A DNA stretch of 64,000 nt from Ciceribacter thiooxidans (GTDB taxonomy: Bacteria; Pseudomonadota; Alphaproteobacteria; Rhizobiales; Rhizobiaceae), in contig NZ_CP059896.1 of NCBI RefSeq assembly GCF_014126615.1, positions 2,800,501 through 2,864,500 on the forward strand. The letters run 5' to 3'. How positions within the stretch are numbered: position 1 is the first letter of the stretch; each line of letters starts with the position of its first letter. The position numbers and the translations under genes were made by a program. Under the pieces are notes generated by a model. It worked only from the letters and a program-made list of their open reading frames with translations, had not been told where the DNA came from and made no database searches. Below are positions 1 to 8,371 of this stretch, in pieces.

Positions 1-282
1 CGGAACGCCGGCAATCCCCAGCATACCGCCGGCGACCATGATCAGTGGGAAGGCGATCGGCAGGCTCCAGACGGCACGACCGCCCATCTGCGCGCCCCAG
101 AGGCCGACGCAGAACATCGCCAGCATGTGGTCGACGCCCGAAAGGGGATGCTCGAAGCCATGAAGAAAGCCGCCAGCCTGCCCCTGCAGGATGTGCGCCT
201 GCGCCACGGCCGGCACCGTCGCCAGCGCAAGGCCGCAAAGCACGACCGCTGCAACGCGACGCGGTACATTCGAAAACAGCAT
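1..282 (-). CDS. HupE/UreJ-family membrane protein (C-terminus cut by window edge)
   Basis: Reading the minus strand from the ATG at 282 gives a hydrophobic protein with a signal-like start (residues 1 to about 25, ending near AVAQAH) followed by the HupE/UreJ signature HPLSGVDHMLAMFCVGLWGA. The frame stays open to base 1, so only the first 94 residues are present. HupE/UreJ proteins are small inner-membrane proteins with about six helices and metal-binding His/Asp near the first helix; nickel transport for hydrogenase or urease is the known role. It is transcribed divergently from a paralogue at 429, with 146 bases between them. No hydrogenase or urease gene is visible, so the metal is unknown; copper or nickel supply to the nearby respiratory enzymes is only a guess. 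Confidence 0.85.
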   Translation of the reverse strand, partial: MLFSNVPRRVAAVVLCGLALATVPAVAQAHILQGQAGGFLHGFEHPLSGVDHMLAMFCVGLWGAQMGGRAVWSLPIAFPLIMVAGGMLGIAGVP

Positions 283-428
283 GGGTACGATCTCCCGTTC
301 GACGTGTCGCAGGGCGCCGGCAGAGAGCCGGCGAGTCGGGTCTCGACTATATCCGAATCACCGGAGATTGTAGATGGATCGTGTCGGACGACGCTGTCGG
401 ACGCCATCGCGTACCCTGGAGAAATACC

Positions 429-1064
429 ATGACCCGCCTGCCGAAGTCTCCCCGCCGGTCCAGAATCCGCCGCCGCGGCGCATCTTTCCTGCCGGTCATT
501 TTTGCGACGGTCGGGATGGCGGCTGTGCCCGCGCAAGCCTTTGCCCATGCGCTTGGCGGCGTCATGGGCGGCTTCGGCAGCGGCTTCGGCCATCCGCTCG
601 CCGGCTTCGATCACTTCCTCGCGATGCTGGCCGTCGGGCTCTGGGGCGCGCAGATGGGTGGCAGGTCGGTGTGGGCGCTTCCGGCCACCTTCCCGCTCAT
701 CATGTGCGTCGGCGGCTTTGCCGGCATGCTCGGGCTCTTTCCCGACGACCTCATCCGGATCGCGATCGCCGTCTCGCTCCTCGTGCTCGGCGGGGTGATC
801 GCGGCCCGCTGGGTGGCACCGGAATGGGCAGCACTCGTCATCGTCGCGTTCTTCGCGATCTTCCACGGCTATCCACACGGACAGCTGACGCTCAGGGCGA
901 CCGATCCCGCCGCCTTCACCGTCGGCTTCGTCGTCTCGACTGGCCTCATCCACATCCTCGGCATCGGCATCGGCTTCGCGCTCGGCCAGCTCTATCGCGG
1001 CTACGTCGTGCGTGCGCTCGGCGGAATGATCGCCGCAAGCGGCGTCTATTACCTGCTGGTCTAG
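429..1064 (+). CDS. HupE/UreJ-family membrane protein
   Basis: A 211-residue protein starting at the ATG at 429, preceded by a GGAG element about 10 bases upstream. The first 40 residues form a basic, signal-like segment ending near AQAFAHA. The family motif HPLAGFDHFLAMLAVGLWGA follows, then five more hydrophobic segments and a late HGYPHG histidine cluster, so the length and layout fit HupE/UreJ (about 200 residues). The longer open frame upstream of 429 overlaps the divergent paralogue and is not credible. Paralogue of the truncated gene at 1-282; both carry the run VGLWGAQMGGR. Family role is nickel (or other metal) permease; here the neighbour is hemN and the nor genes, so a role in metal supply under low oxygen is inferred, not shown. 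Confidence 0.85.
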   Translation: MTRLPKSPRRSRIRRRGASFLPVIFATVGMAAVPAQAFAHALGGVMGGFGSGFGHPLAGFDHFLAMLAVGLWGAQMGGRSVWALPATFPLIMCVGGFAGMLGLFPDDLIRIAIAVSLLVLGGVIAARWVAPEWAALVIVAFFAIFHGYPHGQLTLRATDPAAFTVGFVVSTGLIHILGIGIGFALGQLYRGYVVRALGGMIAASGVYYLLV

Positions 1065-1100
1065 GTCGGTTTTTTGCCGGGGAGATAATCGCGCCGCTCC

Positions 1101-1114
1101 TTGGGATTTAACAA
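1101..1114 (+). promoter_or_regulatory. FNR/NnrR-type box upstream of hemN
   Basis: The sequence TTGGGATTTAACAA fits the core TTG-N8-CAA of the FNR/CRP-family regulators that respond to oxygen or nitric oxide (FnrN, FixK, NnrR/Dnr). Its centre is 67 bases before the hemN ATG, which would put a class II transcription start near 1149. Matching cores lie in front of norC, norE and ubiT. Confidence 0.65.
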
Positions 1115-1174
1115 AGAACAAGTCTCGTGCCCGCCCTAGCGTGCGCTTCACCACAGAACGAGGGTCGAAGCGAC

Positions 1175-2527
1175 ATGGACAAGAACTTCATCGAAACCTA
1201 TGGCGATGCGCGCCTGCCGCGCTACACCAGCTATCCGACCGCACCCCGCTTCTCCGCCGCCATCGGCGCCGGCACCTATGGCGACTGGCTGACGGCAATC
1301 CCGGCGCGCGAGGCGGTTTCGCTCTACCTGCACATCCCCTTCTGCCGGTCGATGTGCTGGTATTGCGGTTGCCATACCTCGATCACCCAGAAGGATCAGC
1401 CGATCCTCGACTATCTCGAGGTGCTGAAGCGCGAGGTCCGCGCCGTCGGCACGGCTGCCAAACGGCATTTGCGCGTCGGTAACGTGCACTTCGGCGGCGG
1501 GACGCCGACGATCATGGAAGCCGCCGAGTTCCTCGACCTCATGGCGTTCCTGCAGCAGAATTTCGATTTCTCGCCTGCCGCCGAGGTCGCCGTCGAAATC
1601 GATCCGCGCACGCTCAGGGCAGAGATGATCGCGGCCCTCGGACAGGCGGGCGTCAACCGTGCAAGCCTCGGCGTGCAGAGCTTCGATCCGGTCGTGCAGA
1701 AGGCGATCAACCGCATCCAGACCGCCGAGCAGACCGAGGCCGCGGCGAAGGGGCTGCGCCGGACCGGCGTCGACAGCATCAATTTCGACCTCATCTATGG
1801 CCTGCCGCACCAGACCGTGCGCTCCTGCATCGAGACCGCGGAAACCGCGATCGCCATGCGGCCGGACCGGTTCGCCGTCTTCGGCTACGCGCATATCCCC
1901 GCCTTCAAAAAGCACCAGCGGATGATCGACGAGGCTGCACTTCCGGGTGCCTCCGAACGCAATGCGCAGGCCGAGGCCATCGCCGAAACGCTTGTCGCCG
2001 CCGGATACCAGCGCATCGGGCTCGATCATTTCGCCCTGCCCGAGGACGAGCTCTCGCTTGCCCAGCGGCAGGGGCGGCTGCACCGGAATTTCCAGGGTTA
2101 TACGACAGACGCCTGCAAGACCCTGATCGGCCTCGGCGCTTCGGCAATCGGGCGCACTGCGGAGGGCTATGCCCAGAACGAGGTGGCAATCGGGCAATAT
2201 GCCCAGCACGTCGCCTCGGGTAGGCTCGCCACCGCGAAGGGCTATCGGCTGACGGCCGAGGATCGGTTGCGGGCGGCAGTGATCGAGCGGCTGATGTGCG
2301 ATTTTCGCGCCGATCTTCACGGGATTGCGGGCGAGCACGGCTTTGATCCGGAAGTGCTGCTCGATGCAAACACGATGCTCGAACGGCTGAAAGGCGACGG
2401 CGTCGTGGATCTCGAGGACGGCATGCTCACAGTGAAGCCCGACCACCGCTTCCTCATCCGCTCCGTCGCCGCGTGCTTCGATGCCTATCTGGCGGAAGCC
2501 GGCCGTACCTATTCCAAGGTGGCGTGA
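1175..2527 (+). CDS. hemN: Oxygen-independent coproporphyrinogen III oxidase
   Basis: A 450-residue radical-SAM enzyme that decarboxylates coproporphyrinogen III to protoporphyrinogen IX without oxygen, in the cytoplasm. The N-terminal start of the family is clear (YTSYPTAPRF), and the 4Fe-4S motif CRSMCWYCGC gives C57, C61, C64 plus C66. The GGGTPT element and the C-terminal HemN domain follow, and the length fits. The ATG at 1175 is chosen because the upstream 16 residues have no family match. It lies next to the nor operon and behind an FNR-type box, so it likely supplies haem for nitric oxide reductase when oxygen is scarce. Confidence 0.95.
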   Translation: MDKNFIETYGDARLPRYTSYPTAPRFSAAIGAGTYGDWLTAIPAREAVSLYLHIPFCRSMCWYCGCHTSITQKDQPILDYLEVLKREVRAVGTAAKRHLRVGNVHFGGGTPTIMEAAEFLDLMAFLQQNFDFSPAAEVAVEIDPRTLRAEMIAALGQAGVNRASLGVQSFDPVVQKAINRIQTAEQTEAAAKGLRRTGVDSINFDLIYGLPHQTVRSCIETAETAIAMRPDRFAVFGYAHIPAFKKHQRMIDEAALPGASERNAQAEAIAETLVAAGYQRIGLDHFALPEDELSLAQRQGRLHRNFQGYTTDACKTLIGLGASAIGRTAEGYAQNEVAIGQYAQHVASGRLATAKGYRLTAEDRLRAAVIERLMCDFRADLHGIAGEHGFDPEVLLDANTMLERLKGDGVVDLEDGMLTVKPDHRFLIRSVAACFDAYLAEAGRTYSKVA

Positions 2528-2559
2528 AGAAGACCGCGCGCTGAGTTCGGCTTCACCTC

Positions 2560-2601
2560 AAAAAAATGTAAGGCCCGGCGATCCCCACCTCGCCGGGCCT
2601 T
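2560..2601 (-). terminator. Rho-independent terminator of the nor operon
   Basis: An 11-bp perfect stem (AAGGCCCGGCG / CGCCGGGCCTT, loop ATCCCCACCT) at 2570-2601. On the minus strand it is followed within three bases by a run of seven T (2560-2566). It lies just past norD and between the convergent hemN and norD, so it ends the norCBQD transcript; the stem could also slow hemN transcription. Confidence 0.85.
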
Positions 2602-2621
2602 CCCGCAGCTGGCCTTCCGCC

Positions 2622-4520
2622 CTATCCGGCCAGGCCGCGGTAAATCGCCGGCAGCGCGGAAGGCAGCCGGGCAATGTGTGAAACGATCGCGTAGCCGTTC
2701 TGCCCGAAGATCGCCGGTACGTAGGCTTGCGCCTCCCTGTCTACCGTCACGCCGAACACCTGCACGCCCGAGCGGCGCGCCTCAATGACCGCCCGACGGC
2801 TGTCTTCGAGCGCAAAGCGCCCCTCGTAGTGATCGACGTCGTTCGGCTTGCCGTCGGTCAACACCAGCAGCAGGCGGCGACGGTTCGGCTGTTCCTTGAG
2901 CCCCGCGGTGGCATGACGGATTGCCGCGCCGATACGGGTATAGTAGCCCGGCTTCAGCGCCGCGATCCGGCGTTCCACCGTGGCATTCATCGGTTCTCCG
3001 AAGTCCTTGACCGTCTCAACCCGCACCCAGGAGCGCCGGCGCGAGGTGAACGTCAGGATCGAATGGTTGTCGCCGCAGGCCGAAAGCCCGTGTGCGAGGA
3101 CCAGCAGAGCCTCCTTCTCGACGTCCAGCACCCGGCGGTCGTCGAACCAAGCATCCGTCGACAGAGAAACGTCGACGAGGATCGTCACCGCGAGATCGTG
3201 TGCCTGTGGGCGGCTCATCAGGTGAACACGGTCGCTGCCCTGCCCACCGGCGGCAAGGTCGGTCCTTGCGCGCACAACGGCGTCGAGATCGAGATCCGAT
3301 CCGTCGATCTGTGCCCGCAGCACCTCGTGGCGCGGGCGTAGCACTTCGAACTGCCGCTTCACCCGACGGATGAGGCTGCGCATTTCGTCGCGGGCCTCCA
3401 GCGTTTCACCCTCCACCGGGGCGGGGCTCGCGAGCACGCGGCAATGGTTCTTCAGGTAGGCGTTCGACCGGTAGTCCCATTCCGGATAGGTGAGCTCCGC
3501 CGTGAGTGGCGTGCGGTCCAGCGCCTCCGGCGGCAGGTCGAGGTCGAAACGGAAGCGTGCGGAGGGCCTGCCCTTGCGCTCGCCGAGCGTCATGTCGTCC
3601 AGTTCCTCCGCCGCAGCGGCGTCGTGGTCGTCGCTGTCGTCGCCGGGGCGGTCGACGTTGACCATCTCGGCCATGGCGAGGATCTTTTCGAAGCGGTTGA
3701 GAATGAAGGGGCTGCGGGACTGCTCGCGTCCGTCCTTCTTTTCCCGGGTCGCGACGTGACGACCGGCAATGCCGGCCTGACGGTCTGCGGCAGAGGCCGG
3801 CGAATCCTCGTCCGTCCGGGCGTCGCTCTCTTCACGGATCAATGCGTCCGGCCAGAGCGGCACCGGCAGCATCGGCAGGTAGCCGGGCGGCGCGCGCTCC
3901 GGAAACTGGCGCGGCTCCGGCTCGGCAAGCCGACCGACGCCTTTCAGCAAAAGGTCGCGTATGCGGTCCTCGACACGCTGCTCGACTGACGGCAGGGTAC
4001 CGCGGCGACGCTCCTTCAGCACCGCGGCGCAGAGCCTGCGATAGCGCGGCTCGAGCCCCGGAAAGGCAGACAGGACTGTGGTGACGGTCGCCTCCGCGCG
4101 GGCGAGAGCCTCGAGATCGCGCATGAGCGGATCACGCGCGTCCAGCGGCTCCAGCGGCATCACCGCCATGGTCGCGGCGAGCCAGACATAAAGGTCGCGA
4201 TTGAGCGCCTTGTCGGGGAAGAGGTCGATTGCCGGCGGCAACATCAACGTCGCGTGGTCGCGGCAGGGCTGGACCAGTTTCTCCTCGCCTAATCCGAGCC
4301 GCTGGCGGAGCTTCAGGCGGTGGCCGGAGGTCCGTCCGCGAGCGGGCGCAACCTGCACGGCGTGCTCACCGCCGAACCCGCGGAAACAGACGGCGAGCAC
4401 GGGCTGGATTTCATCGAGGCTTACCGCATCCCCGGGATAGCACGGCCATGTGCGGGTGTTCCCCGCCAGACGATGCCAGGCACGTCCGACCGTCTCTTCG
4501 AGTTCGAGGAAATCCAGCAT
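2622..4520 (-). CDS. norD: Nitric oxide reductase activation protein NorD
   Basis: A 632-residue cytoplasmic protein with a C-terminal von Willebrand factor A domain. The MIDAS metal motif is visible as DVSLSTDAW, with the later LTDGKPND element. The N-terminal two thirds match the NorD/CoxE-like helical region with an acidic stretch near the middle. NorD works with the MoxR-type ATPase NorQ to insert or activate the non-haem iron of the NorCB reductase. It is the last gene of the norCBQD order, 12 bases after norQ, and is followed by a terminator. Start ATG at 4520; length is usual for the family. Confidence 0.95.
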   Translation of the reverse strand: MLDFLELEETVGRAWHRLAGNTRTWPCYPGDAVSLDEIQPVLAVCFRGFGGEHAVQVAPARGRTSGHRLKLRQRLGLGEEKLVQPCRDHATLMLPPAIDLFPDKALNRDLYVWLAATMAVMPLEPLDARDPLMRDLEALARAEATVTTVLSAFPGLEPRYRRLCAAVLKERRRGTLPSVEQRVEDRIRDLLLKGVGRLAEPEPRQFPERAPPGYLPMLPVPLWPDALIREESDARTDEDSPASAADRQAGIAGRHVATREKKDGREQSRSPFILNRFEKILAMAEMVNVDRPGDDSDDHDAAAAEELDDMTLGERKGRPSARFRFDLDLPPEALDRTPLTAELTYPEWDYRSNAYLKNHCRVLASPAPVEGETLEARDEMRSLIRRVKRQFEVLRPRHEVLRAQIDGSDLDLDAVVRARTDLAAGGQGSDRVHLMSRPQAHDLAVTILVDVSLSTDAWFDDRRVLDVEKEALLVLAHGLSACGDNHSILTFTSRRRSWVRVETVKDFGEPMNATVERRIAALKPGYYTRIGAAIRHATAGLKEQPNRRRLLLVLTDGKPNDVDHYEGRFALEDSRRAVIEARRSGVQVFGVTVDREAQAYVPAIFGQNGYAIVSHIARLPSALPAIYRGLAG

Positions 4521-4532
4521 AGTCCTGTCCTC

Positions 4533-5342
4533 TCAGCGGATCACCGCATCGGCGACTTCGAGGAGCCCGGCACGCACGTCCGGCTCGTCGGTCAAAGGCT
4601 CGATCATCGCCGAGCGCACCGCCTCGCGGATCGGCAGTCCTGCATCGATCAGGCTCGCGCAGTAGACGAGCAGGCGGGTCGAGACGCCTTCCTCGAGGTC
4701 GTGGCCCTTTAGCGCGCGGAGCTTGCGGGCAAGCTCGACGAGCATGGCGACCTGGCCTTCGGACAGGCCGCTTTCGGCGGAGACGACGGCGATCTCCTGC
4801 TCCTTCGGCAGGAAGTCGAATTCGATCGCCACGAAGCGCTGCCGCGTCGAAGGCTTCAGCGTCTTCAGGAGATTCTGGTAGCCGGGATTGTAGGAGACGA
4901 CGAGCATGAAACCGGCCGGCGCTTCGAGCTCCTCGCCGGTCCGTTCGAGCGGCAGGATGCGGCGGTCGTCGGTCAGCGGATGCAGTACGACGGCGACATC
5001 CTTGCGGGCTTCGACCACCTCGTCGAGATAGCAGATGCCCCCTTCGCGCACTGCCCTTGTGAGCGGCCCGTCGACCCAGACCGTGTCTCCGCCCTTCAGC
5101 AGATAGCGGCCGGTGAGATCCGCGGCAGCGAGGTCGTCATGGCAGGAGACGGTGGACAGCGGGACGCCGAGCTTCGCCGCCATGTGGCTTACGAAGCGGG
5201 TCTTGCCGCAGCCCGTCGGTCCCTTGAGGAGCAGCGGCAGCTGCCGGGTCCAGGCTGTTTCGAAGAGCGCGCATTCGTTGCCGGCCGGCGTGTAGGACGG
5301 AATGTCGGCGGACGTGGACGCGGTCTTGAGCATCAGGTTCAT
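4533..5342 (-). CDS. norQ: MoxR-type AAA+ ATPase NorQ
   Basis: A 269-residue AAA+ ATPase of the MoxR class. Walker A is GPTGCGKT, the Walker B region is ICYLDEVVEA, and sensor residues lie near VVSYNPGYQN. NorQ and NorD form the chaperone pair that activates nitric oxide reductase, probably by helping iron insertion into NorB. It sits between norB (81 bases upstream, with a strong hairpin in the gap) and norD (12 bases downstream). An alternative ATG three codons in (MLKTAS) cannot be excluded. Confidence 0.95.
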   Translation of the reverse strand: MNLMLKTASTSADIPSYTPAGNECALFETAWTRQLPLLLKGPTGCGKTRFVSHMAAKLGVPLSTVSCHDDLAAADLTGRYLLKGGDTVWVDGPLTRAVREGGICYLDEVVEARKDVAVVLHPLTDDRRILPLERTGEELEAPAGFMLVVSYNPGYQNLLKTLKPSTRQRFVAIEFDFLPKEQEIAVVSAESGLSEGQVAMLVELARKLRALKGHDLEEGVSTRLLVYCASLIDAGLPIREAVRSAMIEPLTDEPDVRAGLLEVADAVIR

Positions 5343-5377
5343 TGGGGGTGTTCCTCGTGCTGAATTGTGTGGAGCCT

Positions 5378-5404
5378 GCTGCCTCCCCGCATGAGGGAGG
5401 CAGC
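5378..5404 (-). other. Intercistronic hairpin between norB and norQ
   Basis: A perfect 10-bp stem GCTGCCTCCC / GGGAGGCAGC with a 7-base loop lies in the 81-base gap after norB. There is no T-run, so it is not a full terminator. It may protect the norCB part of the mRNA from 3' decay or reduce read-through into norQD, giving more structural subunits than activators (inference). Confidence 0.6.
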
Positions 5405-5423
5405 ATAGCGGTCGACGCGCGGA

Positions 5424-6770
5424 TCACTCCGCCGGCTGCGCCAGACTTGTGTAGGTCGGCTCGCGCTTCTTGCCCGGCACAAGGATCGCCCAGATGAACA
5501 TCAGGGCCGAAACAAGCACCACCGCACCCGAACCCAGGCGGATCCAGTAGAAGAGAGCAAGCTGGTCCTGCACGTCCATGTAGCTTTCGCCGAGGACGCG
5601 CTGCAGGTGCACCTGGAGGACGCCTGCGAAGGTGAGCGCGAAGGTCATCACCGACATCGCCGTGCACATCGCCCAGAAGCTGACCATGGAGAGCCACTGG
5701 TTATACGGTGCCCGTCCGCGGATTTCCGGCACGGCATAGGCCATCACCGCGAGGTTCAGCATCACATAGGCGCCGAAGAAGGCGAGGTGGCCGTGGGCGG
5801 CGGTGACCTGCGTGCCGTGGGTGTAGTAGTTCACCGACGACAGCGTGTGCAGGAAGCCCCATACGCCGGCGCCGAAGAAGGCCATGACCGAGCAGCCGAT
5901 CGACCAAAGGAGCGCGGCACGGTTCGGATGCTTGCGGCCGGCCCTCCAGGTCATCACGAAGGTGAAGATAACCATGGTGAAGAAGGGCGCCACTTCGAGC
6001 GTCGAGAAGAGCGAGCCGATCCACTGCCAGTAGCCCGGAGCACCGATCCAGTAGAAGTGGTGACCAGTGCCGAGGATGCCCGAGAAGAGCGCCAGGCCGA
6101 CGATGACGTAGAGCCACTTCTCGACGACCTCGCGGTCGATGCCGTTGAGCTTGATCATCAGGAAGGCGAGCACGGAGGCCATGATCAGTTCCCATACGCC
6201 CTCGACCCAGAGATGGACGACGTACCACCAGTACATCTTGTCGAGCGCGAGGTTCGCCGGGTTGTAGAAGGCGAAGAGGAAGAAGATCGCGACACCCCAG
6301 AGACCGAAGATCAGGATGTTGGTGACGACGGTCTTTCGGCCTTTCAGCACCGTCAGCGTGATGTTGAAGAGGAACATCAACGCGACGATCACAATGCCGA
6401 CCTTGATCGCGAAGGGCTGTTCGAGGAACTCGCGGCCTTCGTGGATGTGGAAGAGATAGCCGACCACGGCGACCGCTGCGGCACCGAGGAAGAGCCAGAA
6501 CTGGGCGATGGCGATCTTCGTGCTGAAGAGTTCTGTCTCGGTCTCCTCGGGGACCAGGTAGTAGGTCGCGCCCATGAAGCCCATGAGCAGCCAGACGATC
6601 AGCGCATTGGTGTGGATCATGCGCACGATATTGAAGGGCACAAGCTCGGAAAGCGTATTCGGCAGCACGTAGATGGTGCCGGCGAGGACGCCGAAGAGAA
6701 CCTGCGCGAGGAAGAGGCCGAGCGCGCCGTAGAAATACAGCATCGCGACCTTTTGGGTTTGATATTTCAT
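5424..6770 (-). CDS. norB: Nitric oxide reductase large subunit NorB
   Basis: A 448-residue, twelve-helix inner-membrane protein, the catalytic subunit that reduces two NO to N2O at a haem b3 / non-haem iron site. Family residues are visible: HTNALIVWLLMGFMGATYYL near the start, the VHLWVEGVWEL segment, GTGHHFYWIGAPGYW with the paired histidines, and HGHLAFFGAY late. The ATG at 6770 follows AAGGAG at good spacing; the longer open frame upstream overlaps norC and is rejected. The short gap to norC (25 bases) supports co-transcription. Its partner NorC is frameshifted in this sequence. Confidence 0.96.
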   Translation of the reverse strand: MKYQTQKVAMLYFYGALGLFLAQVLFGVLAGTIYVLPNTLSELVPFNIVRMIHTNALIVWLLMGFMGATYYLVPEETETELFSTKIAIAQFWLFLGAAAVAVVGYLFHIHEGREFLEQPFAIKVGIVIVALMFLFNITLTVLKGRKTVVTNILIFGLWGVAIFFLFAFYNPANLALDKMYWWYVVHLWVEGVWELIMASVLAFLMIKLNGIDREVVEKWLYVIVGLALFSGILGTGHHFYWIGAPGYWQWIGSLFSTLEVAPFFTMVIFTFVMTWRAGRKHPNRAALLWSIGCSVMAFFGAGVWGFLHTLSSVNYYTHGTQVTAAHGHLAFFGAYVMLNLAVMAYAVPEIRGRAPYNQWLSMVSFWAMCTAMSVMTFALTFAGVLQVHLQRVLGESYMDVQDQLALFYWIRLGSGAVVLVSALMFIWAILVPGKKREPTYTSLAQPAE

Positions 6771-6795
6771 CGTCTTTTCTCCTTGTCGCTCGCTC

Positions 6796-7247
6796 TCAAC
6801 CCGCGTCGTTCGGCGGCCAGTTCTGCGTCTTGATCTTGCTCGTCCATTCGAGGAAGTCGGCGAGATCATCGAGCTCCTGTTCCGTCAGGTTGAACTGCGG
6901 CATCTGGCGGCGCCCCTCGATGCCGGAGGGCTGGGCGGCCATCCACGCCTTGAGGGTGTCACGCGCGGCGGCGGGATCTGTATCGCCCCCCAGCGCTTCC
7001 AGACATTGCCGAGCTCCGGCGCGAAATAGGCGCCTTCGCCGAGCAGCGTGTGGCAGTTGATGCAGGAATTCTTCTCCCAGACGTGCTTGCCGCGGGCGAC
7101 ACCGTCGGTCAGCGTCGTCTCGTCCGTGGAGGTCGTTCTCATGTAATAGTGGCTGTGGGCCGTCAGGCCCACGAAGATCGTGAAGAAGAAGATGGAGCCG
7201 CCATAAAAGACGTTGCGGGCCCCGGTCTTGGTTAGGCGCTCTGCCAT
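6796..7247 (-). pseudogene. norC: Nitric oxide reductase cytochrome c subunit NorC, frameshifted
   Basis: The minus strand from the ATG at 7247 reads as NorC: an N-terminal membrane anchor (residues 14-30), then the haem c motif CINCH at residues 62-66 and GEGAYFAPELGNVWKRWG. At the six-C run 6986-6991 the frame breaks: the rest of NorC (DPAAARDTLKAWMAAQPSG, then GRRQMPQ with the axial Met, to the stop at 6796) lies in another frame. Restoring one base gives a 150-residue protein, the usual length. Because both halves are otherwise well kept and the lesion is in a homopolymer, a sequencing or assembly error is likely, but a true recent mutation would leave NorB without its electron donor subunit. 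An FNR-type box lies 135 bases upstream of the start. Confidence 0.9.
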
Positions 7248-7381
7248 CCCATGGTCCTTTCCTAGTCCAGGCGGGCGCGTGGGCGCACCGGCGTGGGTTG
7301 TCCCCCGTCCCTTGCAGCGGCGCTGGGAGCGCGCACGCTGGGCGGGACCAGCCTCTTCTAGAGCTTCCCTCGATCCGTTCT

Positions 7382-7395
7382 TTGCGTTTTGGCAA
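7382..7395 (-). promoter_or_regulatory. FNR/NnrR-type box upstream of norC
   Basis: TTGCGTTTTGGCAA fits TTG-N8-CAA. It lies in the 164-base gap between norF and norC, with a predicted class II start near 7347 and a leader of about 100 bases. This suggests norCBQD has its own NO/oxygen-responsive promoter besides the one before norE. Confidence 0.7.
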
Positions 7396-7411
7396 AGATC
7401 AGAACGGAGGC

Positions 7412-7690
7412 TCAGCCGGCGAGTACCGCCGAGAGAGCAATCTTGCCGATGCCGGCAAGCGCGAAGGCGACCGGCCAGGCGATGAGGGCGATGCGCAGGG
7501 CCGGTGACGCGTTGCCGAGCCCCATGAAATCGATGATGACGAAGCGCGCCTTCAGGACCGCGAGCACGAGGATTGCCGCTCCTGCGGCAGGCACCGCGGC
7601 ACCCCATGCCGCAAGCACCACGCCGGAAAGCGCCAGCGCGATCAGGATCGCGTAGGCGAGATTGAGCTGTCTTGCAGTTCCATGGGCCAT
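7412..7690 (-). CDS. norF: NorF, small nitric oxide reductase accessory membrane protein
   Basis: A 92-residue protein with three hydrophobic helices (about residues 12-30, 34-50 and 66-88), similar in layout to cytochrome c oxidase subunit IV and to NorF. It carries the run KARFVIIDFMGL typical of this small family. NorF and NorE accompany NorCB and improve its activity or assembly; they are not catalytic. The start ATG at 7690 lies five bases after the norE stop, so the two are probably translationally coupled. Confidence 0.85.
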   Translation of the reverse strand: MAHGTARQLNLAYAILIALALSGVVLAAWGAAVPAAGAAILVLAVLKARFVIIDFMGLGNASPALRIALIAWPVAFALAGIGKIALSAVLAG

Positions 7691-7694
7691 GGCA

Positions 7695-8246
7695 TCACAC
7701 CAGATAGAAGAGCGGGAAAAGGACGATCCAGACGAGGTCGATCACGTGCCAGAGCGTTGTGATGAGCGCGACGTTGCTCCGCGTCGGCCGCCAGGCAACA
7801 AGCGCAAGCACGCCGGAGCCGAAGACGACGTGCAACAGATGAAAGCCTGTCACGAGAAAATAGAGCTCGAAGAAAGCGCCGAAGCTTTCGTCGCCGGCGA
7901 TGCCGATCTCGCCACTGTACTCGAAGAGCTTCACAGCAAGGAAGATGAGGCCGAACAGAGCGGCCAGCAGAAGCCCGCGACGGGTTTCGCGGAGCGAAGC
8001 GCCCGGCCGTGCTGCGAGCGCAGCCTGCCAGCCGCTCGTCAGCAGGACGAGCGTGTTGAGAGCGGCAAGCCCGGGTCGCAGATGCGCCTGCGCGGCCGAG
8101 AAGGCCTGCGGGTCGAGAAGCGAGGCAATCAGAAAGGCACCGATCAGGATGCCGAATGCGACGAGCTCGCTCCAGGCGAGAATCCACAGGAGGAGTGTGT
8201 CGCCCTCCTCGCTCTCCGCGAACGTCGTTACGGTCATATCGGCCAT
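7695..8246 (-). CDS. norE: NorE, cytochrome c oxidase subunit III-like protein
   Basis: A 183-residue inner-membrane protein with five helices and the cytochrome oxidase subunit III fold: SELVAFGILIGAF in helix 1, LFEYSGEI in the middle, FHLLHVVFG and LWHVIDLVWIVLFPLFYL at the end. The length fits NorE, the accessory protein of nitric oxide reductase. It heads the norEF pair; an FNR-type box lies about 68 bases upstream. The start ATG at 8246 has a weak ribosome site, so the Met three codons later is possible. Confidence 0.9.
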   Translation of the reverse strand: MADMTVTTFAESEEGDTLLLWILAWSELVAFGILIGAFLIASLLDPQAFSAAQAHLRPGLAALNTLVLLTSGWQAALAARPGASLRETRRGLLLAALFGLIFLAVKLFEYSGEIGIAGDESFGAFFELYFLVTGFHLLHVVFGSGVLALVAWRPTRSNVALITTLWHVIDLVWIVLFPLFYLV

Positions 8247-8306
8247 GGCAAAGGCACCCCGTTCCGTTTCGGTTGCCTCTCTTTAGAGGATAGGACGCAT
8301 GCTTCT

Positions 8307-8320
8307 TTGCGAAATCACAA
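8307..8320. promoter_or_regulatory. FNR/NnrR-type box between norE and the opposite operon
   Basis: TTGCGAAATCACAA fits TTG-N8-CAA and lies between norE (minus) and the small gene at 8372 (plus). Class II geometry predicts starts near 8272 on the minus strand and near 8355 on the plus strand, both just in front of a ribosome site, so one box could drive both operons. Confidence 0.7.
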
Positions 8321-8371
8321 AGAACGAGACGGCAGGCGGCCTAGGATTGCGGACGAACAGGAGAATTCCCC

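Noticed and set aside
42..1154. Long minus-strand frame antisense to the HupE-like gene
   Set aside because: Asp/Arg-rich translation with no family sense; it is the shadow of the plus-strand HupE-like gene and overlaps the real minus gene in a different frame.
6796..7247. Programmed frameshifting as explanation for norC
   Set aside because: A six-base G run alone with no slippery site plus stimulator arrangement seen, and NorC is not known to use recoding; a sequence error or mutation is simpler.
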